Assembly (NCBI RefSeq): GCF_039522585.1
Contig: NZ_BAAADR010000010.1
Direction: 5' to 3' (one strand)
Source: Bisbaumannia salifodinae
GTDB taxonomy: Bacteria > Pseudomonadota > Gammaproteobacteria > Pseudomonadales > Halomonadaceae
DNA length: 64,000 nt
In this document: one piece after another, positions 41,188 to 50,381 of the stretch
Layout: each line of letters opens with the position of its first letter
Numbering within the stretch: the stretch's first letter is position 1
Made by a program: the position numbers and the translations under genes
Notes under the pieces: model-generated
The model's input: only the letters and a program-made list of their open reading frames with translations
The model's database searches: none
What the model was told of the DNA's origin: nothing

Positions 41188-42696
41188 TCAGGAAGCCTTG
41201 GCGGCGATGATCTCCTTCCACTTGGCGGGCCCGGTCTGGTGCACCGAGGTACCCTGGCTGTCCACCGCCACGGTCACCGGCATGTCCTCCACCTCGAACT
41301 CATAGATGGCTTCCATGCCCAGATCCTCGAAGCCCACCACCCGGGATTGCTTGATGGCCTGGGCCACCAGATAAGCGGCACCGCCCACGGCCATCAGATA
41401 GACCGCCTGGTTATCGCGGATCGCCTCGATGGCGACCGGGCCACGCTCGGCCTTGCCGACCATGCCCAGCAGGCCGGTCTCCTCGAGCATGGTGCGGGTG
41501 AACTTGTCCATGCGAGTCGCCGTGGTGGGACCGGCCGGCCCCACCACCTCGTCACCCACCGGATCCACCGGGCCCACGTAATAGATAAAGCGCCCCTTCA
41601 GGTCCACCGGCAGCGGCTCGCCCTTGCCGATCATGTCGACCATGCGCTTGTGGGCGGCGTCGCGGCCGGTGAGCAGCTTGCCGTTGAGCAGCAGGGTGTC
41701 GCCGGGCTGCCAGCTCTGCACCTCTTCCGGGGTGACTTCGTCCAGGTTGACGCGCTTGACGTTGTCGCCGGCCTCCCGGGTGATCTCCGGCCAATCCTCC
41801 AGCTTGGGTGCCGGCAGGGCCGCGGGGCCGCTGCCATCCAGGCTGAAGTGGGCGTGACGGGTCGCGGCGCAGTTGGGGATGATCGCCACCGGCTTGTTGG
41901 CGGCATGGGTCGGATAGTCCTTGACCTTGATATCCAGCACCGTGGTCAGGCCGCCCAGGCCCTGGGCACCGATGCCGCTCCGGTTGACCTTGTCGAACAG
42001 CTCCAGGCGCAGCTCCTCGGCACGGTTGGAAGCGCCGCGGGCCTGCAGCTCCTGGATGTCGATGGGATCGAGCAGCGCCTCCTTGGCGATCTCCATGGCC
42101 TTCTCGGCGGTGCCACCGATGCCGATGCCCAGCATGCCGGGCGGACACCAGCCGGCGCCCATCTTGGGCAGCTGCTCCAGCACCCAGTCGACCACGTTGT
42201 CGGAGGGGTTGAGCATGGCGAACTTGGACTTGGCCTCGCTGCCGCCGCCCTTGGCGGCCACATGCACCTCGACGCTGTCGCCGGGAACGAGCTTGTGGTG
42301 GATGATCGCCGGAGTATTGTCGCCGGTGTTCTTGCGAGCGCCGTCCGGGTCGGCCAGCACCGAGGCGCGCAGCACGTTGTCGGGGAGCTGGTAGGCGCGA
42401 CGCACCCCTTCGTTGATCATGTCGTCGAGGCTCATCTCGGCATCCCAGCGCACGTTCATACCGACATGCACGAAGACGGTGACGATGCCGGTGTCCTGGC
42501 AGATCGGACGATGGCCCAGGGCACACATCCGCGAGTTGATCAGGATCTGGGCGATGGCATCCTTGGCCGCCGGATTCTCCTCCCGCTGGTAGGCTTCATG
42601 CATGGCATCGATGAAGTCCTTGGGGTGGTAGTAGGAGATGTACTGGAGGGCGTCGGCCACGCTCTGGATCAGGTCATCCTGGCGGATCACGGTCAT
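41188..42696 (-). CDS. fumA: Class I fumarate hydratase (iron-sulfur, aerobic type)
   Basis: Interconverts fumarate and malate; 502 residues, a one-chain fusion of the alpha and beta parts seen in TtdA/TtdB. Cluster cysteines are in CQDTG, GWCPPGM and PNCAATRH. The beta domain has GRFIYYVGPVDPVGDEVVGPAGPTTATRMD. The ATG at 42696 fits the family start; AAGGAG is nine bases upstream. The enzyme's 4Fe-4S cluster makes it oxidant-sensitive. Confidence 0.94.
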   Translation of the reverse strand: MTVIRQDDLIQSVADALQYISYYHPKDFIDAMHEAYQREENPAAKDAIAQILINSRMCALGHRPICQDTGIVTVFVHVGMNVRWDAEMSLDDMINEGVRRAYQLPDNVLRASVLADPDGARKNTGDNTPAIIHHKLVPGDSVEVHVAAKGGGSEAKSKFAMLNPSDNVVDWVLEQLPKMGAGWCPPGMLGIGIGGTAEKAMEIAKEALLDPIDIQELQARGASNRAEELRLELFDKVNRSGIGAQGLGGLTTVLDIKVKDYPTHAANKPVAIIPNCAATRHAHFSLDGSGPAALPAPKLEDWPEITREAGDNVKRVNLDEVTPEEVQSWQPGDTLLLNGKLLTGRDAAHKRMVDMIGKGEPLPVDLKGRFIYYVGPVDPVGDEVVGPAGPTTATRMDKFTRTMLEETGLLGMVGKAERGPVAIEAIRDNQAVYLMAVGGAAYLVAQAIKQSRVVGFEDLGMEAIYEFEVEDMPVTVAVDSQGTSVHQTGPAKWKEIIAAKAS

Positions 42697-42765
42697 TAGG
42701 AGGAACTCCTTGGCTAGTCGGGTCGTGCCTATGGCCGTCGGGTCGCGAGCCATTAGGCGGCGAAG

Positions 42766-42771
42766 ATTATA
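42766..42771 (-). promoter_or_regulatory. -10 element upstream of fumA
   Basis: Perfect TATAAT on the minus strand 70 bases before the ATG; the -35 at the expected distance (TACCGT) is poor. The rest of the gap to the mobile element (42772-42911) holds another TATAAT on the plus strand (42848-42853) with no gene behind it. Confidence 0.45.
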
Positions 42772-42915
42772 CCCGATCCCCCCTGCTCACGGTACGGACT
42801 TACCCCAAGGTCGCATTGGCATAGGGTGGGCAACCGAAAGATAACGGTATAATTTGCGATCCGCTCTCACAGGCTCCCCATCCCTCTCGGGTCGCCGCCA
42901 CGCCAGGGGCCCTAG

Positions 42916-43086
42916 GTTTTGTACGAAAAGTCGGCGAGCGATGGCCAGACAAGGCAAAAATCGGCGAAAAGACGGACCGGGCTCGCGTGCGAGTTTACGC
43001 GGTGTAAATGAGTACTTTGATCGGACTCGCGCACGAGCCGATTTTTAACGCCGTATGGGCGAGCGCAGGCAGTTTTCGTACAGAGC
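42916..43086. mobile_element. 171-bp MITE-like element at the uvrB stop codon
   Basis: Terminal inverted repeats GTTTTGTACGAAAA (left) and GCTCTGTACGAAAA (right, read inward) bound a 171-bp insert with no open frame of note. It is flanked by CTAG at 42912-42915 and 43087-43090, a 4-bp target duplication of the kind made by IS5-group transposases (YTAR). Internal inverted segments include the CTCGCGTGCGAG and CTCGCGCACGAG blocks. The uvrB TAG lies inside the right-hand CTAG, so insertion was directly at the stop codon and kept it. Confidence 0.7.
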
Positions 43087-45114
43087 CTAGACCGCGCCCA
43101 GCGCCAATTGCCGCTCTTTCAGCTCATGGAGACGGTCGCGCAGCCACGCCGCTTCCTCGAACTCCAGGTTCTGGGCCGCCTCGAACATGGCGTCCTCCAG
43201 GCGTGACACCTCCTTGACCAAGGCCTCGGGAGACAGTGCCGCGGGGTCGTAGATACCCTGGGGTTCGGCCACCTTGCGCTCGCCGCGTCGGCGGCTGCCC
43301 TTCTTGCCCGGTGTCTGGGCCGCCTCGAGGATATCGGCCACCGACCGGGTCACCGTCTGCGGGGTGATACCGTGCTCTGCGTTATGGGCCAGCTGCTTGG
43401 CCCGGCGCCGCTCGGTCTCGTCCATGGCACGGCGCATGGAGTCGGTGATGCGATCGCCATAGAGTAGCGCCTTGCCGTTGGCGTTGCGCGCCGCCCGGCC
43501 GATGGTCTGGATCAGCGAGCGTTCGGCGCGCAGGAAGCCCTCCTTGTCCGCATCGAGGATCGCCACCAGGGAGACCTCGGGAATATCCAGGCCCTCCCGC
43601 AGCAGGTTGATCCCCACCAGCACGTCGAACTCGCCGAGGCGCAGGTCGCGGATGATTTCGACCCGCTCCACGGTATCGATATCCGAGTGCAGGTAGCGCA
43701 CCCGCACGCCGTGCTCGTCCAGGTAGTCGGTGAGGTCCTCCGCCATGCGCTTGGTGAGGGTGGTCACCAGCACCCGCTCCCCCACTGCGGTGCGCAGGTG
43801 AATCTCCGAGAGCAGGTCATCCACCTGGGTGGAGGCCGGGCGCACCTCGATCTGCGGGTCGACCAGGCCGGTGGGGCGCACCACCTGCTCGACCACCTGG
43901 CCGGCGTGCTCCGCCTCATAGTTGCCCGGCGTGGCGGAGACGAAGATGGTCTGGGGGCAGATCGACTCCCACTCCTCGAACTTCATGGGGCGATTGTCCA
44001 GGGCCGAAGGCAGGCGGAAGCCGTACTCCACCAGGGTCTCCTTGCGGGAACGGTCGCCCTTGTACATGCCCCCCACCTGGGGAACGCTGACGTGACTCTC
44101 GTCGATAAACAGCAGCGCATCGTCCGGCAGGTAGTCGAAGAAGGTGGGCGGCGGCTCCCCGGGATTGCGCCCGGAGAGGTAGCGGGAGTAGTTCTCGATG
44201 CCGTTGCAGTAGCCCAGCTCCAGCATCATCTCCAGGTCATAGTGGGTGCGCTGCTCCAGGCGCTGCGCCTCCACCAGCTTGTCGTGCTTTCTCAACCAGT
44301 CGAGGCGCTCCACGAGCTCCGCCTTGATCGACTCGGTGGCCTCGAGAATGGTCTCCCGGGGCGTCACATAGTGACTCTTGGGGTAGATGGTCATGCGCGG
44401 CACCTGCCCCCGCACCTCGCCGGTCAGGGGATCGAAGAGGCGAATGGAGTCGATCTCGTCGTCGAAGAGCTCCACCCGCACCGCCTCGTCCTCGGCGTCC
44501 GCCGGGAAGATATCGATCACATCGCCGCGCACCCGATAGGTGCCGCGCCGGAAGTCCATGTCGTTGCGGGTGTACTGCAGCTCCGCCAGGCGGCGCAGGA
44601 AATCGCGCTGATGGATCAGCTCGCCGCGGGTGAAGTGCAGGCGCATCTTGAGGTACTGGTCGGGGTCACCCAGGCCGTAAATCGCCGACACCGAGACCAC
44701 GATCAGCGCATCGCGCCGCTCCAGCAGCGCCTTGGTGGCGGAGAGACGCATCTGCTCGATATGGTCGTTGATCGAGGCGTCCTTCTCGATAAAGGTGTCC
44801 GAGGCGGGCACATAGGCCTCGGGCTGGTAATAGTCGTAGTAGGAGACGAAGTACTCGACGGCGTTATCGGGAAAGAAGGCCTTGAACTCGCCGTAGAGCT
44901 GGGCCGCCAGGGTCTTGTTGGGCGCCATGACGATGGTCGGACGCTGCAACCGCTCCACCACATTGGCCATGGTGAAGGTCTTGCCGGAGCCGGTCACCCC
45001 CAGCAGCGTCTGATGCGCGAGCCCCGCCTTCAGCCCCCCGACCAGTCCATCGATGGCCGCGGGCTGATCGCCGGCGGGCTGGAACTTGGATGCCAGTCGA
45101 AAGGGCTTGCTCAT
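43087..45114 (-). CDS. uvrB: Excinuclease ABC subunit UvrB
   Basis: Damage-verifying helicase-like subunit of nucleotide excision repair; 675 residues (E. coli 673). Walker A GVTGSGKT lies at about 39-46, the beta-hairpin region YYDYYQPEAYVP follows, then DESHVS, the C-terminal helicase motifs (DVLVGINLLREGLDIPEV, IGRAARNANG) and the UVR domain that binds UvrC. GGAGG precedes the ATG. No convincing LexA box is seen upstream. Confidence 0.97.
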   Translation of the reverse strand: MSKPFRLASKFQPAGDQPAAIDGLVGGLKAGLAHQTLLGVTGSGKTFTMANVVERLQRPTIVMAPNKTLAAQLYGEFKAFFPDNAVEYFVSYYDYYQPEAYVPASDTFIEKDASINDHIEQMRLSATKALLERRDALIVVSVSAIYGLGDPDQYLKMRLHFTRGELIHQRDFLRRLAELQYTRNDMDFRRGTYRVRGDVIDIFPADAEDEAVRVELFDDEIDSIRLFDPLTGEVRGQVPRMTIYPKSHYVTPRETILEATESIKAELVERLDWLRKHDKLVEAQRLEQRTHYDLEMMLELGYCNGIENYSRYLSGRNPGEPPPTFFDYLPDDALLFIDESHVSVPQVGGMYKGDRSRKETLVEYGFRLPSALDNRPMKFEEWESICPQTIFVSATPGNYEAEHAGQVVEQVVRPTGLVDPQIEVRPASTQVDDLLSEIHLRTAVGERVLVTTLTKRMAEDLTDYLDEHGVRVRYLHSDIDTVERVEIIRDLRLGEFDVLVGINLLREGLDIPEVSLVAILDADKEGFLRAERSLIQTIGRAARNANGKALLYGDRITDSMRRAMDETERRRAKQLAHNAEHGITPQTVTRSVADILEAAQTPGKKGSRRRGERKVAEPQGIYDPAALSPEALVKEVSRLEDAMFEAAQNLEFEEAAWLRDRLHELKERQLALGAV

Positions 45115-45180
45115 GCTGTTGCCTCCATCAGGGTGCCAAAGGAGCGTCTCTCAAGATAACGGTATAAGGCGACAAGGGGG

Positions 45181-45372
45181 CTACTTGGCCTCGACCCCGA
45201 GCTTCTTGACCTCGCCGATCAGCGCCTGGCGACTGACCCGCCCCTCCACTTCGGCGCCATGACGCCCCACCTCGACGCTTTCGACGCCCTCCATCATCAT
45301 CAGGGCGGTGGTGATACGGTTGATCAGTTCGACGTCTTCGACGCCCTCGAATTCCAGAGAGTAGTGAGCCAT
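45181..45372 (-). CDS. Small HMA-fold protein lacking the metal-binding cysteines
   Basis: 63 residues with the beta-alpha-beta-beta-alpha-beta pattern of heavy-metal-associated domains (FEGVEDVELINRITTALMMM, EGVESVEVGRHGAEVEG, ALIGEVKKLGVEA). The MxCxxC loop of metallochaperones reads VEDVEL, so no copper-type site exists. AAGGTG lies six bases before ATG 45372; a GTG two codons upstream is also in frame. It stands alone between uvrB and ygfZ. Function unknown. Confidence 0.75.
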   Translation of the reverse strand: MAHYSLEFEGVEDVELINRITTALMMMEGVESVEVGRHGAEVEGRVSRQALIGEVKKLGVEAK

Positions 45373-45551
45373 GGCCACACCTTGCTGTCGGAGGGAAAGA
45401 CGCCCAGTTTACCATGGCCGCGGCGTCGGCTTGAGCCCCGATGCCCAGGGCTCGCCGATGTCGATAGCAAGAAACCGAGGATCGGCCCGGGAGAGCGCCT
45501 GCGGTATCATGGCCTGATGATGACGACGCATCGCCGACTAGGGAGATCCCG

Positions 45552-46589
45552 ATGATTGATTGGAGCATTTTGGACGAGGCCCGGCTGCTCGATGCCGAGC
45601 GTCTCGACTTCCCCACCCCCGAACCGGCCCGGCGCGCCCTGGACGCCACGGTGGTTGCCCCGCTCGCCCACCTGGGCGTGCTGGAGGTCGGCGGCGCCGA
45701 TTCGGCGCGCTTCCTGCAGGGCCAAGCCAGCGCCCAGGTCGACCTGGCCGATGGCGACTTCGCCCCCCTGACCTGCTTCTGCTCCGCCAAGGGACGCATG
45801 CTGGCCAATGCTCAGTTGCTGCGCCGCTCGGAGCATAGCTACTGGCTGATCCTCTCCCGGGACCTGGTGACGCCCCTGGCGGAGCACCTGGGCAAGTTCG
45901 CCCCCTTCTACAAGACCAGCCTGACGCCCCGGGACGATATCGCCCTGCTGGGGCTGATCGGCCAGGAGGCGCCGGCCCTGGCGGAGGCCCGGCTGGATAT
46001 CGTGCCACCGGCGACCTGGCATCAGGTGGTTCATGACGATCTGCTGGTGCTGCGCCACCCGGGGCCACGCCCGCGGCTGCTGCTCGCCCTGCCCGAGGCA
46101 CGCCTCGCCGAGACCTGGCGGGGCCTTAGCGCCCAGGCCCTGCCGGTGGGCAATGCCATCTGGCGCCTGCACGATATTCAGGCAGGCCTGGCCTGGATTC
46201 GCGCCGAGCAGGCCGACGCCTATCTGCCGCAGATGGTCAACTGGGAGGCCCTGGGCGGCATCAGCTTCAAGAAGGGCTGTTATACCGGCCAGGAGGTGGT
46301 GGCCCGGGCGCATTTCCGCGGTCAGGTAAAGAAGCGCCTGGTGCGCGCCCAACTGGAAGGCGACAAGCTGCCGGCAGCGGGGAGTGCGGTAGAGGATGCC
46401 ACCGGCAAGGCCATGGGGGACGTGCTCTCCGCGGAACTGGACGCCTATGGCCAGGCAGAGATCCTGGCGGTGCTCAGCACCAAGGAGGACCCGGGCCCCT
46501 TGACGGTGGAGGGTCAGGCCCTCAAGCGCCTCAAGCTGCCCTACGCCATCGAGCGCCTCGATCCCGAGTCCCTGGCCGACAAGGGCTGA
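45552..46589 (+). CDS. ygfZ: tRNA-modifying / Fe-S cluster protein YgfZ
   Basis: Folate-binding protein of 345 residues that supports Fe-S cluster enzymes such as MiaB. The family signature KGCYTGQEVVARAHFRG is near residue 238 and carries the conserved cysteine; the N-terminal FLQGQASAQVDL and CFCSAKGRM match the GcvT-like fold. AGGGAG precedes the ATG. Confidence 0.93.
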   Translation: MIDWSILDEARLLDAERLDFPTPEPARRALDATVVAPLAHLGVLEVGGADSARFLQGQASAQVDLADGDFAPLTCFCSAKGRMLANAQLLRRSEHSYWLILSRDLVTPLAEHLGKFAPFYKTSLTPRDDIALLGLIGQEAPALAEARLDIVPPATWHQVVHDDLLVLRHPGPRPRLLLALPEARLAETWRGLSAQALPVGNAIWRLHDIQAGLAWIRAEQADAYLPQMVNWEALGGISFKKGCYTGQEVVARAHFRGQVKKRLVRAQLEGDKLPAAGSAVEDATGKAMGDVLSAELDAYGQAEILAVLSTKEDPGPLTVEGQALKRLKLPYAIERLDPESLADKG

Positions 46590-46607
46590 GTCCCGCCGGG
46601 CGGCTCG

Positions 46608-47399
46608 CTAACCGCGCGGCAGCCGCTCGGGGCCGAAGAGCCGTCGAACGGTGGCGGTGCTATCCGCCGCCACCCGCGCCACCGATTGCCCTCGCAGCCT
46701 GGCTACCTGGTGACACACCTCCAGGACGCGGGCCGGCTCGTTGCGCTCCCCGCGATGCCCCGCCGGGGGCATATCGGGGCTATCGGTCTCCAGCACATAG
46801 CCATCGTCCGGTAGCGAAGCCACGGCGCGATGCAAGCGCTGGGCGCGTTCATGGGTCAGGGCGCCGCCCAGCCCCACCACGAAGCCCAGGTCGATAAAGT
46901 GCCTGGCCTGCTGGGGCGAGCCGGCGAAGGCATGGATCAGCCCACCGGCGGGCGGCGCCAGCTCACGCAGCCGCTTGGCCACCTCGTCATTGACGCGAAC
47001 GCAGTGAATCACCAGGGGCAGGTGGTGCGCCTTGGCCAGGCGCACCTGGGCCTCGAAGAGCCGCCACTGGGCGTCCAGGGTCTCACTGAGGCGCCCATCC
47101 ACGCCGCACTCCCCCACCGCCACGATCGGCGGACCGACGCTTCGGGCCGCCAGGGCCTCCGCCAGGGCGTCCAGGTCGTCATCGCCGTGCTCGTCGATAA
47201 AGTAGGGATGCAGGCCCAGGCAGACGCTGACGTCGTCACGACGTCCCAGCGCCAGCACGCCCGGCCAGCGGGCCCGGGTGGTGCCGGGCACCACGATATG
47301 CTTGACGCCGGCGGCATGCGCCCGCGCCAGCACCGCCTCGCGGTCGGCGTCGAAGTCGGGGAAGTCGAGGTGGCAGTGGGCGTCGATCAACATAGCCAT
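46608..47399 (-). CDS. TatD-family metal-dependent hydrolase (YjjV-like)
   Basis: TIM-barrel DNase-type hydrolase, 263 residues. Metal ligands are in DAHCHLDFPDFD, VGECGVDG, IHCVR, HAFAGS and LETDSPDMPP. The pattern and placement beside prfC resemble E. coli YjjV, whose gene is in the same neighbourhood. A second in-frame ATG (47393, MLIDAHCHLD) is equally good as a start. Confidence 0.9.
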   Translation of the reverse strand: MAMLIDAHCHLDFPDFDADREAVLARAHAAGVKHIVVPGTTRARWPGVLALGRRDDVSVCLGLHPYFIDEHGDDDLDALAEALAARSVGPPIVAVGECGVDGRLSETLDAQWRLFEAQVRLAKAHHLPLVIHCVRVNDEVAKRLRELAPPAGGLIHAFAGSPQQARHFIDLGFVVGLGGALTHERAQRLHRAVASLPDDGYVLETDSPDMPPAGHRGERNEPARVLEVCHQVARLRGQSVARVAADSTATVRRLFGPERLPRG

Positions 47400-47474
47400 A
47401 AGCTACAAGGGGCAAGCGCCAAGGAGCAAGGATGGCGCTCCCGGGCACTGGCCCCTCGAGGCTCGACGCTTCGC

Positions 47475-49064
47475 TTAGTGCTCCCGGGTCGGCTGGAAGC
47501 GGATCTCCGGCCAGCGCTCCTGGGTCATCTGCAGATTGACCCGGGTGGGGGCGATATAGGTGAGGTAGCCGCCGCCGTCGATGGCCAGGTTGGCGCTGGC
47601 CTTGCGCTTGAACTCCTCGAGCTTCCTGGCGTCGTCGCTATAGACCCAGCGGGCGGTCTGGACGTTCACCGCCTCGTAGACGCAATCGACCTTGTACTCC
47701 TCCTTGAGGCGGTGGGCCACCACGTCGAACTGTAGGCTACCCACGGCACCGAGGATCAGGTCGTTGTTGACCAGCGGCATGAACAGCTGGGTAGCGCCCT
47801 CCTCGGAGAGCTGCTGCAGCCCCTTCTGCAGCGCCTTCATCTTCAGCGGATCCTTGAGCTGGACGCGCTTGAAGAGCTCCGGGGCAAAGTGGGGGATGCC
47901 GGTGAAGCGCATGTCCTCGCCCAGGGTGAAGGTATCACCGATCTGGATGGTGCCGTGGTTGTGCAGGCCGATGATATCGCCGGACCAGGCCTCTTCCACC
48001 TGGGAGCGGTCCGAGGCCATAAAGGTCAGGGCGTCGGCGATCTTGACGTCCTTGCCGAGACGCACATGGCGCATCTTCATGTTCTTCTCGTACTTGCCGG
48101 AGCAGACCCGCAGGAAGGCGATGCGATCCCGGTGCTTGAGATCCATGTTGGCCTGGATCTTGAACACGAAGCCGGTGAAGCGACCGTCCTCGGCCTCCAC
48201 CGTACGGGCATCGGTCTCCCGGGGCTGGGGCGCCGGCGCATACTCCACGAAGCCGTCGAGCATCTCGCGCACCCCGAAGTTGCCCATGGCGGTGCCGAAA
48301 TAGACCGGGGTCAGCTCGCCGCGGCGATAGGCTTCCAGGTCGAACTCGTGGGAGGCACCGCGTACCAGCTCCACCTCCATGCGCAGCTCCTCGGCCTGAT
48401 CCTCGCCGAGCACTTCGTCCACCTCGGGATTATCGAGTCCCTCGATGCGCCTGTCCTCGGGAATGCGGTTGCCCTGCCCCTGGGTATAGAGGTGGATGGT
48501 GTCGTTGTAGAGGTGGTAGACGCCCTTGAAGTGGCGACCCATGCCGATGGGCCAGGTCATCGGCGCGCACTGGATATTGAGCACCGTCTCCACCTCGTCC
48601 ATCACCTCGATGGGATCGCGGATATCCCGGTCCATCTTGTTGATAAAGGTGAGGATCGGCGTGGTGCGCAGGCGACACACCTCCATCAGCTTGATGGTGC
48701 GCGCCTCGACGCCCTTGGCGCCGTCGATCACCATCAGCGCCGAGTCCACCGCGGTCAGGGTGCGGTAGGTATCCTCGGAGAAGTCCTCGTGACCCGGGGT
48801 ATCGAGCAGGTTGACGATGCGCCCGCCATAGGGGAACTGCATCACCGAGGTGGTCACCGAGATGCCCCGCTCCTGCTCCATCTTCATCCAGTCGGAGGTG
48901 GCGTGGCGGTCGGCGCGCTTGCTCTTCACCGACCCGGCCAGCTGGATGGCGTTTCCGAACAGCAGCATCTTCTCGGTGATGGTGGTCTTGCCCGCATCCG
49001 GGTGCGAGATGATCGCGAAAGTCCTACGAAGCCCGACCTCATGGGCCAGCTGTTGCTCTGTCAT
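47475..49064 (-). CDS. prfC: Peptide chain release factor 3
   Basis: GTPase that recycles RF1/RF2 after termination; 529 residues, exactly the E. coli length. G1 SHPDAGKTT near residue 20, G3 DTPGHEDFSEDT and G4 INKMDR are intact. The start MTEQQLAHEV is the family start; no clear Shine-Dalgarno precedes it, whereas a TACAAT box lies about 80 bases upstream (49143-49148). The much longer open frame upstream is not coding. Confidence 0.95.
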   Translation of the reverse strand: MTEQQLAHEVGLRRTFAIISHPDAGKTTITEKMLLFGNAIQLAGSVKSKRADRHATSDWMKMEQERGISVTTSVMQFPYGGRIVNLLDTPGHEDFSEDTYRTLTAVDSALMVIDGAKGVEARTIKLMEVCRLRTTPILTFINKMDRDIRDPIEVMDEVETVLNIQCAPMTWPIGMGRHFKGVYHLYNDTIHLYTQGQGNRIPEDRRIEGLDNPEVDEVLGEDQAEELRMEVELVRGASHEFDLEAYRRGELTPVYFGTAMGNFGVREMLDGFVEYAPAPQPRETDARTVEAEDGRFTGFVFKIQANMDLKHRDRIAFLRVCSGKYEKNMKMRHVRLGKDVKIADALTFMASDRSQVEEAWSGDIIGLHNHGTIQIGDTFTLGEDMRFTGIPHFAPELFKRVQLKDPLKMKALQKGLQQLSEEGATQLFMPLVNNDLILGAVGSLQFDVVAHRLKEEYKVDCVYEAVNVQTARWVYSDDARKLEEFKRKASANLAIDGGGYLTYIAPTRVNLQMTQERWPEIRFQPTREH

Positions 49065-49142
49065 TATCCAGTATCGCTTATTTGCTCTCACCCCCGCGCT
49101 CGGACAAACCGTGGCCGGGGCGATAGGTGACGGTTGGCGCGC

Positions 49143-49148
49143 ATTGTA
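49143..49148 (-). promoter_or_regulatory. -10 element upstream of prfC
   Basis: TACAAT on the minus strand, 79 bases before the prfC ATG; no good -35 at 16-18 bases. Confidence 0.35.
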
Positions 49149-49201
49149 TCGCGGCACCCCCGGGCTTGTCGCCAGGACCGCTTGGCGGGCGCCTCGGCAG
49201 C

Positions 49202-49225
49202 AAAAAGCCGCCCGGCTGGGCGGCT
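49202..49225 (-). terminator. Rho-independent terminator of luxS
   Basis: On the minus strand an 8-bp stem (AGCCGCCC with GGGCGGCT), four-base loop and a run of five T; about 70 bases after the luxS stop. Confidence 0.85.
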
Positions 49226-49294
49226 CAGACTGAAAGATTGGCGATTGAGGGGACGATATTCGATGGCCCCCGGCCGCCCGGTGCAGGGGCGCCC

Positions 49295-49822
49295 TTACTC
49301 CGCGGGCTTGGCGGTGGCCTGGTCGAGAAACTCTTCGCTGAGGTAGAGCTCGTCGTTGCTGTTGACGCTGACGCCGCGGGCGATGATCTGCTCGGCGATG
49401 GCCTTGGCCTCGTCCAGGGAGTGCATGGTGTAGGTGCCGCACTGGTACTCGTTGAGCTCGGGGATCCGGTCCATGCCGGGCACCTGGAGCACGTCCTGCA
49501 TGGCGGCCTTCCAGGCCTCGGCGACTCGAGCCTCCTCGGGGGTGCCGATCAGGCTCATGTAGAAACCGGTGCGGCAGCCCATGGGCGAGATATCGATGAT
49601 CTCCACACCATCGCCGTTGAGATGATCACGCATAAAGCCGGCGAAGAGGTGCTCCAGGGTATGGATGCCCTTCTCCGAGAGCAGCTCCTCGTTGGGTACG
49701 CAGAAGCGCAGGTCATAGACGGTGATGGGGTCGCCGGAGGGGGTCTGCATGGTCTTGGCGATGCGCACCGCCGGGGCCTGCATACGGGTATGATCGACGC
49801 GAAAACTGTCCAGCAGGGGCAT
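49295..49822 (-). CDS. luxS: S-ribosylhomocysteine lyase LuxS
   Basis: Splits S-ribosylhomocysteine into homocysteine and DPD, the precursor of autoinducer-2; 175 residues. Metal ligands His54 and His58 (HTLEH) and Cys128 (NEYQCGTY), and the active-site cysteine in MGCRTGFY, are all present. It is a single-gene unit with a terminator. A methylthioadenosine/SAH deaminase gene is also in the window, so two SAH/MTA-handling routes may coexist. Confidence 0.96.
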   Translation of the reverse strand: MPLLDSFRVDHTRMQAPAVRIAKTMQTPSGDPITVYDLRFCVPNEELLSEKGIHTLEHLFAGFMRDHLNGDGVEIIDISPMGCRTGFYMSLIGTPEEARVAEAWKAAMQDVLQVPGMDRIPELNEYQCGTYTMHSLDEAKAIAEQIIARGVSVNSNDELYLSEEFLDQATAKPAE

Positions 49823-49876
49823 TGAAACGCTTCCTTATCCTGGTCGGATCGACGAATGGGGTAACTGGAGTGCTAT

Positions 49877-49894
49877 GGTAACGCCATCGTTACC
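49877..49894. promoter_or_regulatory. Palindrome in the luxS-nfeD divergent gap
   Basis: GGTAACG (49877-49883) and CGTTACC (49888-49894) form a perfect 7-bp inverted repeat with a 4-base centre, 17 bases before the nfeD ATG. Size and position suit an operator or a leader hairpin. Confidence 0.45.
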
Positions 49895-49910
49895 CACAAG
49901 GAACTCACCC

Positions 49911-50354
49911 ATGGAGTGGAACCCCGCCTATCTCTGGCTGCTGCTGGCGCTGGCCCTGGGCGTCGCCGAACTGCTCTCCGGCGGGCTGATCCTGCTGGCC
50001 CTGGCGCTGGCCGCCGGCCTCACCGCCCTGGCGGCCCTGACCGGCGCCGGCCTCAGCCTGCAGTTGCTGACCCTGGGGCTGGCCTCGGGGATCCTGGTGC
50101 CCCTGGCCATCAAGGTGATCAAGCCGCGTTTCTCGCCCCGGGGCGTCGCCTATGGCACCACCGGCACCGGGGTGGAACGCGGGCGGCACTACCCGGTCCT
50201 GCGGCGCGACTTCGACGGCGCCAGCGGCATCAAGATCAACGGCGACTTCTACCGTATCCGCCTGCCCGATGGTACCACCGACCTGCCGGAGGGCACCCGG
50301 GTGACCTTCCGGGCCTTCGACGGCACCACCGCCCAGGTCACCCTGGACGACTGA
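49911..50354 (+). CDS. NfeD-like membrane protein
   Basis: Short NfeD protein of 147 residues: two to three membrane helices at the N-terminus (WNPAYLWLLLALALGVAELL and the following segment) and a C-terminal OB-fold domain (GIKINGDFYRIRLPDGTTDLPEGTRVTF). AAGGA precedes ATG 49911. NfeD proteins pair with SPFH proteins, and the SPFH gene follows after 27 bases. Confidence 0.9.
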   Translation: MEWNPAYLWLLLALALGVAELLSGGLILLALALAAGLTALAALTGAGLSLQLLTLGLASGILVPLAIKVIKPRFSPRGVAYGTTGTGVERGRHYPVLRRDFDGASGIKINGDFYRIRLPDGTTDLPEGTRVTFRAFDGTTAQVTLDD

Positions 50355-50381
50355 GTTTTCCCCCACGCAAGGAGCAAGACC

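Noticed and set aside
44976..45180. LexA box search upstream of uvrB
   Set aside because: No CTG-N10-CAG arrangement with adequate symmetry was found near the start.
47400..47474. GCTACAAGGGGCAAGCGCC-type stretch between tatD and prfC
   Set aside because: Resembles degenerate CAAG-rich intergenic repeats, but too short and irregular to call; prfC tail similarity (CCGGGAGC) is only eight bases.
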